From Prochlorococcus marinus str. MIT 9215 (GTDB lineage: Bacteria > Cyanobacteriota > Cyanobacteriia > PCC-6307 > Cyanobiaceae), in NCBI GenBank assembly GCA_949486985.1, contig CATBLW010000160.1, positions 1 through 14,788 of the forward strand: 14,788 nt of DNA. The letters run 5' to 3'. The position numbers and the translations under genes were made by a program. The notes under the pieces were generated by a model. That model searched no databases. It saw only the letters and a list, made by a program, of their open reading frames with translations, and was not told the DNA's origin. Each line of letters opens with the position of its first letter. Position 1 is the stretch's first letter. Shown piece by piece: positions 14,733-14,788 of this stretch.

Positions 14733-14788
14733 TTGACTGAACAATCTTCCACAGAAGTTGTGCTCACCAGCGAGCAGATCATGGGGCT
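14733..14788 (+). CDS. fabZ: N-terminal start of 3-hydroxyacyl-ACP dehydratase FabZ (truncated by window end)
   Basis: The last 56 bases read TEQSSTEVVLTSEQIMGL after a TTG at 14733. The LTSEQIMGL piece matches the start of FabZ, where an L-T-x-E-x-I-x-x-LLPHR-like helix opens the hot-dog domain. Following lpxC directly, with the lpxC-fabZ-lpxA-lpxB order common in Gram-negative genomes, this is the best reading. FabZ dehydrates 3-hydroxyacyl-ACP in fatty acid elongation. The start is uncertain: TTG at 14733 or at 14715 are the in-frame choices and no ATG precedes the conserved helix. The catalytic residues lie outside the window. Confidence 0.75.
   Translation, partial: MTEQSSTEVVLTSEQIMG

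Noticed and set aside
1..14788. Mobile element, prophage, CRISPR array, toxin-antitoxin or defence system
   Set aside because: I found no direct-repeat array, no integrase or transposase motifs and no accessory gene island. All genes but one belong to core housekeeping, clock or envelope families in a familiar order.

Overview
The window looks like chromosomal DNA from a marine picocyanobacterium of the Synechococcus/Cyanobium group. It holds a complete kaiABC circadian clock locus with a full-length kaiA. Prochlorococcus strains have lost kaiA and freshwater cyanobacteria arrange these neighbours differently. The order rplU-rpmA / kaiABC / nblS-purD / unknown-purC-bamA-lpxC-fabZ is one I associate with this group. 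Base composition is intermediate (about half GC by eye), which would suit a moderate-GC marine Synechococcus, but that assignment is inference. I see no transposase, integrase, CRISPR array, tRNA, rRNA or phage gene.

Layout: (1) Positions 1-138 hold the 3' end of a + strand gene, probably 6-phosphogluconolactonase, followed by a strong intrinsic terminator at 177-217. (2) On the - strand, 282-2125 hold yebC and truB. A 313-base gap follows, then rpmA (L27) and rplU (L21) at 2439-3142. (3) A 162-base divergent region (3143-3304) separates rplU from the clock genes and contains two tight hairpins. (4) kaiA and kaiB (overlapping by ATGA) and kaiC run on the + strand to 6156. (5) Convergent to kaiC, nblS (a membrane sensor histidine kinase) and purD lie on the - strand and are probably cotranscribed. 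(6) From 9744 to the end the + strand carries a tightly packed block: an unrecognised exported protein, purC, bamA, lpxC and the first codons of fabZ.

Functionally the region combines ribosome and RNA maintenance (L21, L27, TruB, YebC), the circadian oscillator, a master stress/light sensor kinase, two steps of purine synthesis (PurD, PurC), and outer-membrane building (BamA for beta-barrel insertion, LpxC and FabZ for lipid A and fatty acid precursors).

The main anomaly is purC. Its start is well defined (ATGA overlap with the upstream gene, good ribosome binding site), but codon 20 is TAA, and the rest of the frame encodes an intact, well-conserved SAICAR synthetase. This is either a sequence error or a real nonsense mutation in a gene needed for purine synthesis. 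Other points worth a look are a GNRA-loop hairpin in the rplU leader, a pentapeptide minisatellite inside truB, the extended acidic tail of KaiB, and the unknown exported protein translationally coupled to purC. I did not find an undescribed multi-gene system.
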